64,000 bases of DNA from Chitinophaga vietnamensis (GTDB lineage Bacteria > Bacteroidota > Bacteroidia > Chitinophagales > Chitinophagaceae), in contig NZ_CABHMS010000002.1 of assembly GCF_902167635.1 (NCBI RefSeq), forward strand, positions 496,001 through 560,000, given 5' to 3'. The translations under genes were made by a program, and so were the position numbers. Under the pieces are notes generated by a model. It made no database searches, was not told where the DNA came from, and saw only the letters and a list, made by a program, of their open reading frames with translations. Below, piece by piece: positions 62,563 to 64,000 of the stretch. Each line of letters opens with the position of its first letter. The first letter of the stretch is position 1.

Positions 62563-64000
62563 ATGATAAAACGACGGTTTATAACAGTGATGATGATGAT
62601 GGCCTGCTGTCTGCGCGTAACCGCGCAGCAGAAGGCTTTTCAGACGGCATATGCCACCATCGCCATCAATGCGAAAGGAGAGATTATCTCGATCAAAGAC
62701 AAGAAGACGAAGAAAGAATATTGTTTCTCCGGCAAGCCATCTGCTTTGCTAAGCCTCTATAAAGGCAAGGCCGTACTCCGGCCACAAGCCGCGCAGTTCA
62801 ATGATGCGCGCCAGGAAGTGGAACTGCGCTACGACGGTAATATCACCGCAAGGGTCAGCGTGGCGCCCAAAGATCGCTACCTGAAACTACAGCTCATCAA
62901 CATACAACATGGGGAAGGTGTTGACAACATCGTGTGGGGACCTTATAATACCACGATCGCTAAAACGATTGGCGAGATCATCGGGGTGGTGAGAGATGAT
63001 CATTTCGCCATCGGTATGATGGCGCTGGATGATAACACCACCAGCGGGCCGCCAACTGATGGCGATATGCCCGTTACCTACTATTACATCCATTCCCCCG
63101 ACCCGGTGAAATACCCGCTGCCACCGCATCTCAGGGAAGGACAAACTTTCAAGATCGGTGGCGATGGTACCAATGATATTGCCTTCTATTCACAGCCGGA
63201 AGAATATTTCCGCATGAACTATGGCAATGCCGCCTGGCTGGAGCCTGCCTTCGGTAGCGCTATCTGTATGCACGCCCGCAACCGCCGGAAAGAACAGATG
63301 ATCCGCTTCCCGGTATTGCCCGATAACCTCGACGGTGGCTACAATTCCGCCCGTTACCAGCTGGTATTGCCGGTGGATGCGGATTTCAAAGGAAGCGCCG
63401 TTGCCCTGTATGCTTGTCCTGATTCATTAGGACTCCAGACAATAGAAAAAATAGTATTGAAAGAAGGGCTGCCGCATCCCACGATGGAAGGCAAATGGAT
63501 CAAGGATCCGGCATCCTTCCGGACGGATATCGCCTGGTGGGGAACGCACGACAGTCTTGCATCCTATGCTGCGCAACTGGGCGTGAAAGCGGTGCAGGAT
63601 GAGGGCTGGGGCGAATACTATCCCAATCCCGCTAATCGCTGGGGGCATAAAAAGATCAGCCTCAATAGCGCTGCGATGACGATTCCAGCCTTCGGCGCCG
63701 CCATGCAAGCCAAAGGTATCCGCTATGGCTTGCATACCCTTTGCGAATTTCTGCAACCGGATAATAACAGCGATGTAGCGCCCGTTCCCAGCGACAGTCT
63801 CGCCATCATGCAACGAACGGTGCTTACGCAGGCGATCAGCGTAGCAGATACGCTGATCCGTGTGGCAGATACCGCGTACTTCAACGAGTTTGGCGGATGG
63901 GAAGGCAATCATACCAATGTATTGAAGATCGGGAAAGAACTGATCGGGTACAATGGCATCACCACTACTTACCCCTATACCTTTCAGCAGGTGAAGCGCG
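62563..64000 (+). CDS. Secreted protein of the carbohydrate operon, partial at right edge
   Basis: An open frame from the ATG at 62563 runs off the window (>479 aa). The signal peptide is MIKRRFITVMMMMACCLRVTAQ. The N-terminal part is beta-rich (YATIAINAKGEIISIKDKKT), as in the substrate-capping domain of large glycosidases. From about residue 320 the sequence looks barrel-like (DIAWWGTHDSLASYAAQLG, AVQDEGWGEYYPNPANRWGH, FGAAMQAKGIRYGLHTLCEF). I cannot assign a family, but a glycoside hydrolase is likely from this layout and its position 15 nt after SusD. Confidence 0.75.
   Translation, partial: MIKRRFITVMMMMACCLRVTAQQKAFQTAYATIAINAKGEIISIKDKKTKKEYCFSGKPSALLSLYKGKAVLRPQAAQFNDARQEVELRYDGNITARVSVAPKDRYLKLQLINIQHGEGVDNIVWGPYNTTIAKTIGEIIGVVRDDHFAIGMMALDDNTTSGPPTDGDMPVTYYYIHSPDPVKYPLPPHLREGQTFKIGGDGTNDIAFYSQPEEYFRMNYGNAAWLEPAFGSAICMHARNRRKEQMIRFPVLPDNLDGGYNSARYQLVLPVDADFKGSAVALYACPDSLGLQTIEKIVLKEGLPHPTMEGKWIKDPASFRTDIAWWGTHDSLASYAAQLGVKAVQDEGWGEYYPNPANRWGHKKISLNSAAMTIPAFGAAMQAKGIRYGLHTLCEFLQPDNNSDVAPVPSDSLAIMQRTVLTQAISVADTLIRVADTAYFNEFGGWEGNHTNVLKIGKELIGYNGITTTYPYTFQQVKR

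Overview
The window looks like a chromosomal segment of a Bacteroidota bacterium, most likely Chitinophagaceae (Chitinophaga-like). The evidence is two SusC/SusD outer-membrane pairs, a separate TonB-dependent receptor, DUF6443/DUF5977-type RHS proteins, a LytTR regulator paired with a TPR histidine kinase, and at least one good Bacteroidota-type promoter (TTTG, then TAnnTTTG). No rRNA, tRNA or CRISPR array was seen.

Layout. 1-15.7 kb is the 3' part of a non-ribosomal peptide operon: a multimodular NRPS cut by the left edge, a cyclic-peptide-type ABC exporter, both subunits of B12-dependent glutamate (methylaspartate) mutase, a type II thioesterase, an Sfp-type phosphopantetheinyl transferase, and a TonB-dependent receptor. 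The mutase points to 3-methylaspartate as a building block. The last visible full module ends in an epimerase, and the protein ends in an unpaired condensation domain. 15.9-17.9 kb (minus) holds an AAA ATPase plus RloB (TOPRIM-like) pair, a candidate defence module whose RloB 5' end is out of frame at a run of six A. 18.0-22.1 kb carries an SDR, an AraC regulator and a secreted GH35 beta-galactosidase. 22.3-32.1 kb is a secretion/toxin-like cassette: a fibre-like secreted protein, a large RHS-type protein with two DUF5977 modules, an RHS protein with an HExxH metallopeptidase tip, and a small lipoprotein that could be its immunity protein. An XRE regulator and an IS3-family insertion sequence follow.

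33.8-40.0 kb has a membrane-anchored AraC-type regulator in front of a SusC/SusD pair, closed by a 35-bp hairpin. 40.0-48.4 kb contains a small unknown gene, a minus-strand operon (unknown small protein, TPR histidine kinase, LytTR response regulator), and a divergent three-gene cassette ending in a phage tail-collar protein. The 896-aa middle protein of that cassette is unrecognised. This cassette and the RloAB-like pair are the best candidates for undescribed systems. 48.5-64.0 kb is a carbohydrate locus: a GH38-related protein, a GH27 alpha-galactosidase, an aldo/keto reductase, an enolase-superfamily acid-sugar dehydratase, a sodium/solute symporter, an exported rhamnose-mutarotase-like lipoprotein, an AraC regulator, SusC/SusD, and a partial secreted protein running off the right edge. 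Together they suggest outer-membrane capture, periplasmic trimming, symport and oxidation of a deoxy- or galacto-configured sugar.
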